DNA of 64,000 bases. It comes from Siphonodentalium dalli. Its lineage: Eukaryota > Mollusca > Scaphopoda > Gadilida > Siphonodentaliidae. The notes under the pieces were generated by a model. The model worked only from the letters and a program-made list of their open reading frames with translations. It searched no databases and had not been told where the DNA came from. Below are positions 32,806 through 44,419 of the stretch, one piece after another. The stretch is taken from contig CP136066.1 in the NCBI GenBank assembly GCA_032622095.1, positions 203,816,978 to 203,880,977 on the forward strand, written 5' to 3'. Within the stretch, counting starts at the first letter, position 1, and each line of letters opens with the position of its first letter. Both the position numbers and the translations under genes were made by a program.

Positions 32806-33540
32806 ATGAGTCAGCTTTTTCTCATGTAAACAATTCGAAGCCGGGCAAAGAGTGATCGTGCAGCATAACCTTTTCATTATAGCAGATAGCAGGGTCACAC
32901 CACACATGTCTGTCTCATTCTCATTGAATTTTATCTGTTGTTGTGTGTCTTTTTGGACAGAGGGAAAACAACAACCAATAATGACAGACATGTGTGGGTG
33001 TGACTCCACCATCTGCTAATGAAAATGTTACAATGGCAGTAAAATTCTCTTTCGAGACCAAGCCTATACTCTTCTCAATATGTTTAATATGCTTCTTTAA
33101 GTAAGATAATCTTTGGAAATTGTTCGCTATTTTATGGGTTCATAGAATGATCTCTGGAAGTCGTGGACCATACAATCTCCAGCTATTTTCTTTTATCACA
33201 AATTCAGTTTTTAGGGCCTAAATGCACTACAAACATTTAAAATACTGACTGAGCACTGTGGGCAGGGATGTGGTTAGAAGGTCTCCATTGGTATGGGGGT
33301 GTCCTGATTAAAATTTCCAACTGCACTCCTCTCCCTCCCAAGATTTTGCAACAAAAATTTGGCACCACCCCCCCCCCCCCCCCCAACCCAATTGGTAACT
33401 CAAGTTTTCCATCTGTTGGAAATTTCCAACCTGTTGAAAACCTGTATGAAAATATGAAATTATGCGACTGTTCCTCTAAAAACAACAAATTCCCCACCAG
33501 TTACCGGATGGAAAATCAAACTATAAGAACAATTTGAACC
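32806..33540. repeat. Local segmental duplication, copy 1
   Basis: CTCATGTAAACAATTCGAAG, CATTATAGCAGATAGCAGGG, GATCTCTGGAAGTCGTGGAC, TTCTTTTATCACAAATTCAG and GCAGGGATGTGGTTAGAAGG reappear in order at 35,443-36,330. It includes an imperfect inverted repeat around GACAGACATGTGTGGGTGTG and a poly-C run at about 33,369. Confidence 0.85.
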
Positions 33541-34062
33541 TATTTTTGGTGTGAAACTTCCAAGTAATGTTTACAAATGTTTAAATTTTAACCAAAATGC
33601 ACTCTCAAATTCCATAAAATGAAATCAGACAGCGTGCTTAAGCATGTTTACCATTAATTATAGTCTTGAAGTCAACTGTGAAACATGTAGGCAGAGACTT
33701 CCCTATAGACCCTATTATGCAAAAGCATGGCATGAAAACTTTCAGTCCCACGCAATCAGAAATTAAAACGAACCGAAGAAACGAAACGCGAAATGAAATG
33801 TGTAACTGATTAGTGGTAGATCTGAGACGAAGTGAGCAGAAATTTGTGCCGAGACAATGAACTTCCACGTTTTCAATTAAAGGCTGTATTTTATTCCAAA
33901 CTCCCGTGATTTTAAATCGAGATTGCAGATAGTGAAGTATAAACAGGAATTAAATCAAGCAGAATTAGAATCCTGATTAAGCAGAAGACTTGGGATTTAC
34001 TTGGCATTCCCGCAAATTCATTTTGTTTTTAAAAGAACCTCACGGATTGCAGCAAGCCTCCA
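33541..34062. other. No recognised feature
   Basis: About 520 bp of non-coding sequence. Confidence 0.5.
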
Positions 34063-34496
34063 TATAGTGTCTGTCATTTGCATAATGAGGTCCCTAGAGG
34101 GTGAATTTACCGGTAGTGACGCTATCACACAAGGTGGGCTGGCATCACCAACTTCACCCTCTGGTGACCTCATTCTGCTTAGGCTATGGGAGACATAGGA
34201 TAAGATTGAAGTTCCCCAGTTGAATTTGGTGATGTTCACCCATTAGTCACCACGATTATGCATTTCATCTTCTGCAAATTATGGATACAGAAACTTACCC
34301 AAAGGGGAAAAAGTAACTAAATACAATGTTAATTTCAGACTATGGATACTTCCCAGAAGATGAGGCCTAAGCAGAATGAGGTCCCCAGAGGGTGAATTTA
34401 GTGATGATAGCCTGCTATGCGGGATAGCAACAATAAATTCATCCTCTGGGGACCTCATTCTGCAAATGACAGACACACTAGGCTTCTAGACTTGTT
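34063..34496. mobile_element. hAT-A MITE
   Basis: CAAGCCTCCATATAGTGTCT at left, two hairpins, CAGACACACTAGGCTT at right. Its left flank (AAGAACCTCACGGATTGCAG) is repeated 30 bp beyond the right end (AAGAAGCTCACGGATTGCAG). Confidence 0.85.
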
Positions 34497-34738
34497 TTTT
34501 AAAGAAGCTCACGGATTGCAGTATGCATCAATTACATGCAACTGACAGGGTAATAGAGTGTTCACAGTCCTGGTCATGTTATTTAGGAAGCAAAAAATGA
34601 TAACCGGCAATTACTCGCCTTCACGCTGATGATGATAAATGCTCTCTGCAGTGCTTCTATATGTCACCAAGATGAATTAAGGTGCAAAGAATCTCGATCT
34701 CATTGTGGGCTCTCTGCAGTGCCTCTATATGTCACCAA

Positions 34739-35190
34739 GCTTGAGTATAAAGTGCCTGTCATTTGCAGAATTTGGTGACGCTATCCTGCATAGAGGGCTA
34801 GCATCACCAAATTCACCCTCTGATGACCTCATTCTGCATGGCCTCATCTGCTATGAGGGACATACCGGTAGACTCAGATTGAAATTCCCAAATGGTGAAT
34901 ATTGTGATGTACACCAATTGCGAACCACGATTATGCAATGTGGGGTTTGCCAATTTGGGGTTATAGAGAAACTAAACTAAAAAAGACATAGAATATATGT
35001 GAAGAAGTTTCTATAGAAATTTGATAATAAAGAAACTTTCCAGAGAAGATGAGGCCTAAGCAGAATGAGGTCCGCAGAGGGTGAATTTGGTGATGCTAGC
35101 CCGCTATGCAGGATAGTGTCACTAAATTCACCCTCTGGGGACCTCATTCTACAAATGACAGGCACCTTATTCTCAGACCTGCTCGCATCC
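34739..35190. mobile_element. hAT-A MITE
   Basis: CAAGCTTGAGTATAAAGTGC, two hairpins (the first lacking part of an arm), right end ACCTTATTCTCAGACCTG. A ~90 bp sequence (GATGATGATAAATGCTCTCT, CTCTATATGTCACCAAGATG) flanks both sides (34,620-34,740 and 35,193-35,275). Confidence 0.83.
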
Positions 35191-35442
35191 ATGCTGATGA
35201 TGATAAATGCTCTCTTCAGTGCCTCTATATGTCACCAAGATGAATTAAAGGTGCAAAGAACCTCGGTCTTATTGGGGGCGTTTATAAGGGCGAGCTGGCA
35301 AACCTTGCTGGCTCAGAAAGCCGGGCTAGCCCAGTCTCAAATACTGACGCATGTTAAATATCATTTGCGTTTATATTAGGTGAGCCAGCCCTGTCAGCTG
35401 AGCCAGCTCACATGGAGAGACTCAGCCTGCTTAACTGAGTCA

Positions 35443-36330
35443 GCTATTTCTCATGTAAACACTTCGAAGCCGGGCGGAGAGTGATCGGTGCAGCTGTCAG
35501 CATAACCTTTTCATTATAGCAGATAGCAGGGTCACACCCACGCATGTCTGTCTCATTCTCAATGAATTGTATTGGTTGTTAATTGTGTGTCGTTTTGGAC
35601 AGAGTAATGTTTCAAAGGAGCAAACAACAACCAATAACAACGGACCTGGCACTCAAAGGGTTAACCCTTTGAGTGCCAGGGGCCGATATTATCGGCCCTA
35701 AACCTACACAATAAGTCTGTTAAAGAATATAATAAAATATATTAAAATTGCAAAAAATTGTAAAAAAAATAAAAAAATTTAGGCCAATGCATTCTCTTAT
35801 ATATGCGAGGCGACCTATGGTCGACTCGCATATATAAGAGAATGCATTGGCACAGGGTATATGGGTTGATACAAAAATCGGGCCTGGCACTCAAAGGGTT
35901 AATTAAGTAAAACATGAGATAATCTTTGGAAATATTTCACTATTTTATGGGTTCAAAGAATGATCTCTGGAAGCCGTGGACCATATAATCTCCAGCTATT
36001 TTCTTTTATCACAAATTCAGTTTTAGGGCCTAAATGCACTACAAACATTTATAATACTGACTGAGCGCTGTGAGCAGGGATGTGGTTAGAAGGTCTCCAT
36101 TGGGATGGGGAGGGGGGGGGGTGTCCTGATTAAAATTTCCAACTGCACTTTCCAAAATTGGCACCCCCCCCTCCCCCCAACCCAATTGGTAACTCAAGTT
36201 TTCCATCTGTTGGAAATTTACAACCTGTTGTAAACCTGTATGAAAATATGAAATTATGCGACTGTTCCTCTAAAAACAACAAATTCCCCACTAATTACCG
36301 GATGGAAAATCAAACTATGAGATAATCTTT
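35443..36330. repeat. Local segmental duplication, copy 2
   Basis: Partner of 32,806-33,540. It has gained a TTAA-C element (35,665-35,898) and lacks the part between it and the GATAATCTTTGG stretch. Confidence 0.85.
35665..35898. mobile_element. TTAA-C MITE inside the duplicated block
   Basis: TTAA 35661-35664 and 35899-35902. CCCTTTGAGTGCCAGGGGCC, GGCCGATATTATCGGCC, AT-rich spacer, hairpin, TGGCACTCAAAGGG. The left TTAA is immediately preceded by another C right end (CTGGCACTCAAAGGG). Confidence 0.91.
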
Positions 36331-36419
36331 GGAAATTGTTATGGGTTCATTTTATCTTTTATAATAGAGATAAAGTATATAATATATGCCCATCACGCAC
36401 ATACAACAGCACATACCTA

Positions 36420-36632
36420 CAGTAATGCTATAAGTAATCGACTTCTTAACCACAGCAGAATTATGGGTAACTTTTCAGGATTTAGTTGGAAATATGGCTT
36501 GTTGCCATTCATTGGAAAGCTCTCCCCGAGAGCTTTCCGATGAATGGCAACAAGCCATATTTCCGACTAAATCCTGAAAAGTTACCCATAATTCTGCTGT
36601 GGTTAAGAAGTCGATTACTTAGAGCATTACTG
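36420..36632. mobile_element. TA-hairpin MITE
   Basis: CAGTAATGCTATAAGTAATC...TTAGAGCATTACTG between TA sites. The arms are nearly perfect. Confidence 0.93.
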
Positions 36633-36778
36633 TATATATCGCAATGAAGGCATTACGACACCATGTGATTGGCAATACAATCCATAATTTGAACTTTCTT
36701 CAGGCAGTCTGGCCTAGGGTAGGTTTTTGGCATATAAACACCTCATGCTCTCAGCTTGGATAACCAGGCTGTCTTGGT

Positions 36779-36985
36779 CAAGCATGATTATAGTGTGCCT
36801 GTCATTTGCAGAATGAGGTCCCCAGAGGATGAATTTAGTGATGCTATCCAGTCTAGCAATCTAGCATCATTAAAAACACCCTCTGGGGACCCCATTCTGC
36901 ATGGCCTTATCAGCTGTGGTAGACATAGACTCAGATTTGAAGTTCCCAAATGGTGAATATTATGATGTACCCTCATTGTGAACCT
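36779..36985. mobile_element. hAT-A MITE, left half
   Basis: CAAGCATGATTATAGTGTGC, one hairpin, and part of the spacer (CAAATGGTGAATATTATGAT). The right half is absent. Confidence 0.8.
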
Positions 36986-37856
36986 TTATTTTTATTTTAT
37001 ATTTTTTGTGTGCAAATCTTAAGCATGGATTATGATAGCTTTCCTTGTCTAGTAATAGTCAGAAAATGTAGAGGGAAGTTCGTTATGCATATAAACTCAA
37101 TTAATCTGATATACGCGACCGGACGAATGCAAACTCCCAATAAGACAAAAAAAATACCAAAATCAATACATATATATATAAATATATATAACTACAATAT
37201 TATGTGCGACATACTGTGTCTTATGAATACATGTTCTTTCAATACACTGTTATAAATTATGTTTCTATATTATGTATGTATACACTTGACCATATTTGGT
37301 GTAAAAGTATATTAAATTGATATAAAAACTAGTTTGTGATACCAGAATAAGACATAGGGATTGCCTGTAATGGTCTAATGCCCCTGATTATTCTCTATTG
37401 TTTTTGTTGTCTATAAATTGACACCTCTCCATTATGATCCTAAACTTCCTCCATACCATTGCCTTTCAATTGTTCTGGAGTTACAATTAGTACAGCAGAC
37501 TACCGGTATGATGATCAGCTAATAATTTTCTTCAATGAAGTCATCTACTTTATGTTCTATGTCACAATATGTATACATGATAGTCAATCTTCACACATTA
37601 CACAGAGGAATGTTAAGAGTTCATGTATTTTGCAATTAATTTTCAAAACATTTGGACATGTTTGTAAAAACATGCCAAAATAATTTTGAAAAACAAATGC
37701 CCTTTTTTTTTGGTCATAATTTCAAAATTGAAATAAAACATTGAATGCAGGCCATTTATTTCAATGTGGTCAGATGTAGCGGTGTTATTTGGCCTAAACA
37801 CAACTAAATATTTTGAGATACATTCAGCAAACACATTAACCCATGTTAACTTATTA
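36986..37856. other. No recognised gene; one dispersed-repeat similarity
   Basis: About 870 bp, AT-rich. 37,610-37,780 resembles 25,110-25,260. Confidence 0.5.
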
Positions 37857-38019
37857 ACTTATTCCCCATCAATGAATAGGAATCCTCCTGCACTTGTATT
37901 ATTTATTTGTCTCTTTGTCATCTGCTCATTATTCCTGCACAACCCTCGAGATGACTAATAGACCATTCCAATATATACTTTTATAACTGGGTGGGAGAAT
38001 CTATTTAGTATAGAAAGGG
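37857..38019. mobile_element. TTAA-E MITE fragment
   Basis: CCCCATCAATGAATAGGAAT, ATACTTTTATAACTGGGTGG, ATTTAGTATAGAAAGGG then TTAA (38020-38023). Confidence 0.72.
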
Positions 38020-38050
38020 TTAAGTTATAAAAAGGTCAAGAGAAGCTTAA

Positions 38051-38639
38051 CCCTTCCATGACGGGAGCTTCCTGAAATTTTGCGAAAAACCCTGTGGCAA
38101 TGCTCTCTTATATATGCAAATCTCCCATAGGGAGCCTTGCATATATAAGAGAATAAATTGGCCTAACAATATTCACCTTGACCCTTTAACCCTTTACCCA
38201 ACAGAAGGGCCCTGTGCCAATGCATTCTCTTATATATGCGAGTCGACCATAGGTCGCCTCGCATATATAAGAGAATGCATTGGCTTAACACATTAAAAAT
38301 TATAAAATTGTTAAAGAATGTAAGAAAAAATGGTAAAAAGTGTTAAAAAAAAGATTTTTTTAGGCCAATGCATTCTCTTATATATGCGAGGCGACCTATG
38401 GTCGACTCGCATATATAAGAGAATGCATTGGCACAGGGCATAACTGTAACTATCACAATGTGGTCAAGGAGCCGGTTCCAATGATATCCATATTTGTATG
38501 GTTCTATTAAGACAGACCGAAGATATTTTAGGCTGTTGAAGTTTTATTTGGCCGGTTTGTTGGGTAAAGGGTTAAGCCAGTGAATTCTCTTATATATGCG
38601 AGGTGACCTATGTGAGATGCAGCTCCAGTCATAAAAGGG
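38051..38639. mobile_element. TTAA-B MITE hosting a TTAA-A MITE
   Basis: TTAA 38047-38050 and 38640-38643. CCCTTCCATGACGGGAGCTT, first hairpin, ACAATATTCACCTTGACCCT, then the inserted TTAA-A, then GCCAGTGAATTCTC (truncated second hairpin) and CAGCTCCAGTCATAAAAGGG. Confidence 0.88.
38190..38571. mobile_element. TTAA-A MITE nested in TTAA-B
   Basis: TTAA 38186-38189 and 38572-38575. Complete A structure with both hairpins and the spacer. Confidence 0.92.
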
Positions 38640-38800
38640 TTAAATGCTTTTACATTCAGAGAACCACAGCATCTCCTGTCAATCTTACGAAAACACAATA
38701 CAAGAGAGACAATGCATGGGGCAGCTAACATTGACACAAGCAGGAACAGATAGATAACTCTAAAGACAATGATGCACTGGCAGCGTTTTGGTTTGGTTAA

Positions 38801-39023
38801 CCCTTTCTATACTAAATGGATTCTCCCATCCAGTTATAAAAGTATACATTGGAATGGTCTATTATTCTTTTGAAGGGGTGTTCAAGTAAAAAAAGCAGAT
38901 GACAGACAGAAACACAGATAATACATGACCAGAATGATTCACATTCATTGGTGGGGAAACATTTCATTATCAGAACATTTCCTTAGGTAACTACTCGTCA
39001 ATGAGTATTTGGTTTAGAAAGGG
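38801..39023. mobile_element. TTAA-E MITE, full length
   Basis: TTAA 38797-38800 and 39024-39027. CCCTTTCTATACTAAATGGA at left, GAGTATTTGGTTTAGAAAGGG at right. The interior carries AAGTATACATTGGAATGGTC and GCAGATGACAGACAG and is not palindromic. Confidence 0.88.
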
Positions 39024-39057
39024 TTAAGGGTGAACTTTTTGTATGTCAGGTATCATA

Positions 39058-39194
39058 CAGTAATGCCCAAAATAATCGACTCCTTAACCACAGCAGAATT
39101 ATGGGTAACTTTTCAGGATTTATGGCTTGTTGCCATTCATCGGAAAGCTCTCAGTGAAAACTTCTGCTATGGTTAAGGAGTCGATTATTTACTG
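39058..39194. mobile_element. TA-hairpin MITE, deleted
   Basis: CAGTAATGCCCAAAATAATC...GTCGATTATTTACTG. Much of the right arm and part of the left are missing. Confidence 0.85.
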
Positions 39195-39327
39195 TTTGTT
39201 ATCTCAATACTTATATCATGCCTATAGGTTTATGAGAAGAACTAATAGAATTGAGTCTCTCTTCAGCAACTTACATACTTTAATATTATCAGAAATGACA
39301 AAGGGAAATATCAAATACCATTTCAAA

Positions 39328-39785
39328 CAAGCCTGAGTTTAGTGTGCCTGTCATTTGCAGAATGAGGTCCCCAGAGGGTGAATTTAGTGATGCTATCCCA
39401 CATAGCAGGCTAGCATCACCAAACTCACCCTCTGGGGACCTCATTCTGCTTAGGCCTCATCTTCTCTGGAAAGTTTCTTTATTATAAAATGTTTATAGAG
39501 ACTTCTTCACATATATTCTATTTCCTTTTTAGTTTAGTTTCCCTATATCCACAAATTGGCAGATGACACATTGCATAATCGAGGTTCCCATTGTGTACAT
39601 CACAATATTCACCATTTGGGAACTTCAATCTAAGTCTATTTTTGCCATAGCAGATGAGGCCATGCAGAATGAGGTTCCCAAAGGGTGAACTTAGTGATGC
39701 TAGCCTGCTATGCGGGATAGTGTCTCTAAATTCACCCTCTGGGGACCTCATTCTGCAAATAACAGGCACACTAAACTCAGGCTTT
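39328..39785. mobile_element. hAT-A MITE, reference-quality copy
   Basis: CAAGCCTGAGTTTAGTGTGC at left and CACACTAAACTCAGGCTT(T) at right, with a perfect 8-bp duplication ATTTCAAA at 39320-39327 and 39786-39793. Two hairpins flank a spacer with CACATTGCATAATCGAGGTT. Confidence 0.94.
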
Positions 39786-39793
39786 ATTTCAAA

Positions 39794-40674
39794 TGTGTCT
39801 AGCTACTAGTAGCTTTGTGTGGGGGATGCCCAATGACACTTGAGTCCATGAAAAGAGATACATGTACCATGTCTTGACTACTAAGCTCACGACAGACAGA
39901 GCACACTGCTGTATAGGCAGTCAGAAAGTTTAAATAAAATAAGCAAGAAAGCCCCTTTCGTATATTGGGTATCGAGTTTACCATATAAATCGTACCTGAA
40001 TTAAAGGTACACTTCATGTATATATGAATGTACATTTTAAAAATTGTATTGGCGCTGTCCTATCCATAGCAGTAAAATTTAAGTTAATTTTGCACAAGTA
40101 CAATATATTTACCTATTTTCATGATATATAAAGCACTAACAACAATTGGGTTCCATGCGAGATAAATATAAACGCTCTTTATATTGAGTTGGTTAGTTAT
40201 TTGTCTCTGTTATCATAATGAGGATTTCAGCGGTGTCATTGTTAAAGCAACACTGATATGTGGAACAATACAAACATATCACATACCGTCAATTTTAGCA
40301 CCATTCTTATTTATCGGCCGGATTCGTCCCATGCATACATATGAAACGAGTATACGGCTAGTAGTTAATCAACAGTCAAACAGGAAGATGATTTACTATT
40401 TTTGTTTTTGGTGGCCACCCGCACAAAGCAGAACATATTCATATGGATGGTTTATCCAGTAAATATGCTTTACTCAAGTACAACTATCATCATAATTCCT
40501 TACAAACACTCAAAACATGATGGGTTGTCATTTTTATCCAGAAAAAAGAGGTAACAGAAGATGGGACATGCACAACAAATACTTTTGCACTCATACAATC
40601 TCACACTGGCGACATTGGTGAAAAAACGTAATTTATGCTTATCACATGACTTTGACAAAATATCAGCTGTCAGG
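39794..40674. other. No recognised feature
   Basis: About 880 bp. I see no conserved peptide or element end. Confidence 0.5.
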
Positions 40675-40927
40675 CAAGCCTTGAAATAGTGTCTGTCATT
40701 TGCAGAATGAGGTTCCCAGAGGGTGAATTTAGTGATGCTACCCCGCATAGCGGGCTAGCATCACTAAATTCACCCTCTGGGAACCTCATTCTGCTGAGGT
40801 GTAAGCAGAATGAGGTCCCCCAGAGGGTGAATTTGGTTATGCTAGTCCACTATGCAGGGTAGCATCACTAAATTCACCCTCTGGGGACCTCATTCTGCAA
40901 ATGACAGGCACACTATTTCAAGGCTTG
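40675..40927. mobile_element. hAT-A MITE, spacer lost
   Basis: CAAGCCTTGAAATAGTGTCT...ACTATTTCAAGGCTTG with two hairpins separated by only about ten bases. The flanks CTGTCAGG and CAGTCAGG are an 8-bp duplication with one change. Confidence 0.93.
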
Positions 40928-41275
40928 CAGTCAGGTATTTCATAATTCAGAGTGATATTAACCAGGTCAGTTGGATCCTGAATTCAACTATTATAGTTGA
41001 ATTTGGCAGTGCCAAAACCATGTTTTTCCTCTTTTTTTTGTGGAAACTTTGGGATCGCGTATCACAGTGTGCAGCCAAAATGTGCTCTGGACAATATTTC
41101 AACCAATGAACAGTCTCTAGATAAAATTTGTTCAGCAACAGCTTGCGCCAGCTTATTTTATATATTAATGACACAAGTATTCATTTTTAAAGGACAGTGA
41201 CGGCTCAGTCATAACAATATTTGGACCAATTGAATTAATTGACGTCCTTATCATGTGTCACTGAAAAAAGCCGTT
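40928..41275. other. No recognised feature
   Basis: Non-coding sequence with short frames only. Confidence 0.5.
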
Positions 41276-41612
41276 TAAGATCATGAAGCACACCTTGTGC
41301 AGGGGCCACATTTCCTCTGCCGCCATATAAAGGCTCTTGGAGGGAGCCTGTTTAAGACAATAAATGTGCATGAAGCACACCTTGTGCAGGGGCCACATTC
41401 CCTCTGCCGCCATATAAAGGCTCTTGGAGGGAGCCTCTTTAAGATCATAAATGTGCATGAAGCACACCTTGTGCAGGGGCCACATTCCCTCTGCCGCCAT
41501 ATAAAGGCTCCTGAAGGGATCCTGTTTAAGGTCATAAATGTGCATGAAGCACACCTTGTGCAGGGGCCACACTCCCTCTGCCGCCATATAAAGGCTCTTG
41601 GAGGGACCCTTT
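41276..41612. repeat. 87-bp tandem repeat, nearly 4 copies
   Basis: Unit GAAGCACACCTTGTGCAGGG + GCCACATTCCCTCTGCCGCC + ATATAAAGGCTCTTGGAGGG + AGCCTGTTTAAGATCATAAATGTGCAT-type remainder. 87 is 29 codons, so frames of 84-116 codons appear on both strands. No family is recognised and I treat these frames as artefacts. Confidence 0.93.
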
Positions 41613-41615
41613 TTA

Positions 41616-41967
41616 AGCTGGTAGTTAAATGTAACTATAAATGTTGAATTGAGGATGTGACTGATCTGTTAACTACCACACAGTAAAATAATTTAGTTTG
41701 ATTAGCAATTCTTCCTCTATAGGACTTTGCAATTGGCTTTCACTTAAAAGTCCTGGGTCAAAATCATTGCTCATTACAACAGAACTATATTAAAATATTA
41801 ACAAATGAACACGGGGGGATTTGAATGTAAAATTGGAGAGAGATATCAAACTGCTCTATGCAAAATAACTGCAACAAATTGAATTATTTGTAATAAATTC
41901 AAATGTATTTCAAGAAGACATACATAAATACTTGTAACAAATTGCCCACATCACAAGTAGTTCAGTG
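41616..41967. other. No recognised feature
   Basis: AT-rich non-coding sequence. Confidence 0.5.
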
Positions 41968-41971
41968 TTAA

Positions 41972-42215
41972 CCCTTTGAGTGCCAGGTCGATTTTTGTAT
42001 CAACCCATATACCCTGTGCCAATGCATTCTCTTATATATGCGAGTCGACCATAGGTCGCCTCGCATATATAAGAGAATGCATTGGCCTAACAATTATATA
42101 TATATATTTTTTTTTTTACAATTTTTTACAATTTTAATAATTTATTCTTATATTCTTTAACAGACTTATTTTGTAGGTTTAGGGCCGATGAGATCGGCCC
42201 CTGGCACTCAAAGGG
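41972..42215. mobile_element. TTAA-C MITE
   Basis: TTAA 41968-41971 and 42216-42219. CCCTTTGAGTGCCAGGTCGA, one hairpin, AT-rich stretch, GGGCCGATGAGATCGGCCCC, TGGCACTCAAAGGG. Confidence 0.92.
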
Positions 42216-42219
42216 TTAA

Positions 42220-43515
42220 GATTCAAGGCAGAAAATTGAAATTCACATACATGGCTAAGACACTACACTATATTCAGACAGACTTTGAGTTAAATATAAA
42301 TCCATGCACTGTTATTTCCATATAAAGTATCATTGCTTTGTTTCATCATCCATTTTGATAACAATTATTGACACGTTCAAACTTTCTGGGGTTTGCACTT
42401 GGAATTCCTGGTTTTTCAGTATATATGACAGAGATTTAAGTAAAAAACTCCAGAGAAAATCTTTCGCACTCAGATAACCTGCTATAATGGTCTAGCGCTT
42501 TCGTTATTGTTTAACTTCTTCAGGACCAAGTTTGTAATATGGATTGTTGAGGATTTTGCTTGCCTTTTATATACTGTTAGTTGTGGGTCTCCAATTTGGT
42601 TGGTCAGTGTCGAGGGGTCAAGGGGTTGTGAGATTAGGGTTCGAAAGTGCGGGTAAGGCGTTCTTGGTGGTGTGTACATGGCTAGGTGGGAAGGCATGAT
42701 TTTTGGAGTGCGGGTAATAGGAGCGGATAATTGGTTTTAGTTACCTATGGCTATGTGCAAAAGTACAGCTAACAAGGTAAGGCATTCAGTTTGGTGTCTA
42801 GCCTGTGTGGTACATGATCATTTGTGGAAATCAAATATTTTTCAGTATATATATTTGGTATATAACAAAATCACTCATGATAGCACGGTCTTACACTCAT
42901 GATAGCACGGTCTTACACTCATGATAGCACGGTCTTACACTCAGTTTTGGTATGAATCATATGAAGATTTGTCAGGATAGAATAAATTTTCTTGTAATAC
43001 GACCTAAACCTGCATACAAGGCTTGTCCTGATTGGTCAGTAGCCTGAATCCCATGGATACATGAACGACACTTTGTGGTACAATGCTAGATAATATCTAT
43101 TGTACCACAAAAATGCTCAGAATGCTAGTAACCAGTTCATATGATGCTAGACTGAAGAAAGAGACATAGAATGGCGACCTGCTAATTCTGATTTTATTTA
43201 TGATAGAACAAAAATAAATCTTACCTGCAAAATTTGCCAGAGGCAATGACAAGGAGTCGCTGTTCAATATTGATGTATTGTTTGACATTACAGTTTGAAG
43301 AGAATAACTGTTTGGTAGAAAATCATACCACGTATATAAAAACTGGGCTATTATATAAAAAATAAATCTGTATGTCTGTCACTACAATTTTCACGAAAAA
43401 ATAGTCAAATTACAAAAGAAATAAATACACTGTGCATCGTCATGTATAGTCGAATTTGACCACAGAATAGAATGAATCATATAAAGACTTGACAGGAAGA
43501 AACAAAATTTCTTAC
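42220..43515. other. Start of CPSF2 intron 8; no further exon recognised
   Basis: About 1.3 kb. It contains three copies of a 22-bp repeat (TCATGATAGCACGGTCTTAC...) at 42,872-42,943 and a donor-like CAG|GTAAG near 43,225, but nothing that encodes the next conserved CPSF2 block. Confidence 0.55.
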
Positions 43516-43638
43516 CTTGGGATCTGGAACTCGGGCGAGCTCTGATAAGTTGTGGCACAGCCTCATATGTCGAAACTGATACGGATTATTTCTGTTATCT
43601 TCAAATGCTCTCATTATCTTATCACTCATCCACTCAAC
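43516..43638 (-). CDS. CPSF2: CPSF2 coding exon 8 (last exon recognised)
   Basis: 123 bp, 41 codons, phase 0 at both ends, acceptor TTTTACAG and donor AAG|GTAAG. It encodes [20 protein letters not shown] then [21 protein letters not shown], matching [20 protein letters not shown] of vertebrate CPSF2. It brings the assembled protein to about 324 residues of the usual ~780. The donor is good, so at least one more exon is expected. The next conserved block (starting VVLASQPDLECG in vertebrates) was not found at lower coordinates. Confidence 0.95.
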
Positions 43639-43659
43639 CTGTAAAACAAGAGCATTTAA

Positions 43660-44010
43660 CCCTTTCTATAACTAAATGGGAGAATCCATTTTACCCTGTG
43701 CCAATGCATTCTCTTATATATGCGAGTCGACCATAGGTCGCCTCGCATATATAAGAGAATGCATTGGCCTAACAATTTTTTATCATTTTTTTAAAATAAA
43801 TGTTTCTTACAATTTTTAGGACATAAAATAAAAAACATCCATTACCCTGCAGGGAGCCCCACACATTTATAGAAGCATATAGAAGAGTGTCGTCTGCTCA
43901 TGTTTGTCTGGGGCTCTGTATGGGTGAAATTATAAAATTGTTAAAGAATACAAGAAAAAATTATTAAAATTGTAAAAAAAATTTAGGTCAATGCATTGGA
44001 ATGGTCTTGT
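43660..44010. mobile_element. Chimeric TTAA element in CPSF2 intron 7
   Basis: TTAA 43656-43659, then a TTAA-E start (CCCTTTCTATAACTAAATGG) joined to a GCATTCTC hairpin with the TTAA-A centre, an AT-rich spacer, a CTGCTCATGTTTGTCTGGGG stretch like the 26.2-kb tandem repeat, and a truncated second hairpin. Confidence 0.75.
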
Positions 44011-44419
44011 TCTTTTGGAGGGATGTTTAGTTTAACAAGACAGTCAATGACTGTGGGTTGCTCTCCAGACTGTATAGACTGAGAAGACTGGGACTCTTAA
44101 GACCATAAGAGTTAGTACTTGTCAAAATCACATAAAAACAAGTAGTTCTAAACAAGAAAAAGCTAGAGGGTCTCCGTTAAGCAGTGGGGTGTCCACCTTG
44201 AAATTTTCAACTGCACGCCTCTGATACCTACCTCCCATCCCATATAGTCCATAGCCTGTCTGTCGCCTCCCAACTTATTCATACACAACCCCAAAGTTCT
44301 TAAAAATTCCTTTTGCACATGTTGGAATTTTACAACTGATATCTCATTTTTCCCAACTGTTGCAAAGTTCCAACCTGACATTCCCCCTTTTTTAATGGCT
44401 GACCCCATTCAAATATATT

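Noticed and set aside
41258-41647. Frames of 84-116 codons with repeated FIWRQRECGPCTRCASCTFM or HIKALGGSLFKIINVHEAH
   Set aside because: Product of an 87-bp (29-codon) tandem repeat, open on both strands, with no recognisable family.
43225-43300. Possible CPSF2 exon 9 ending at CAG|GTAAG (reads RLLVIASGKFCR)
   Set aside because: A vague VIAS/VLAS similarity only. The upstream AG sites give the wrong phase after exon 8 and the PDLECG block is absent.
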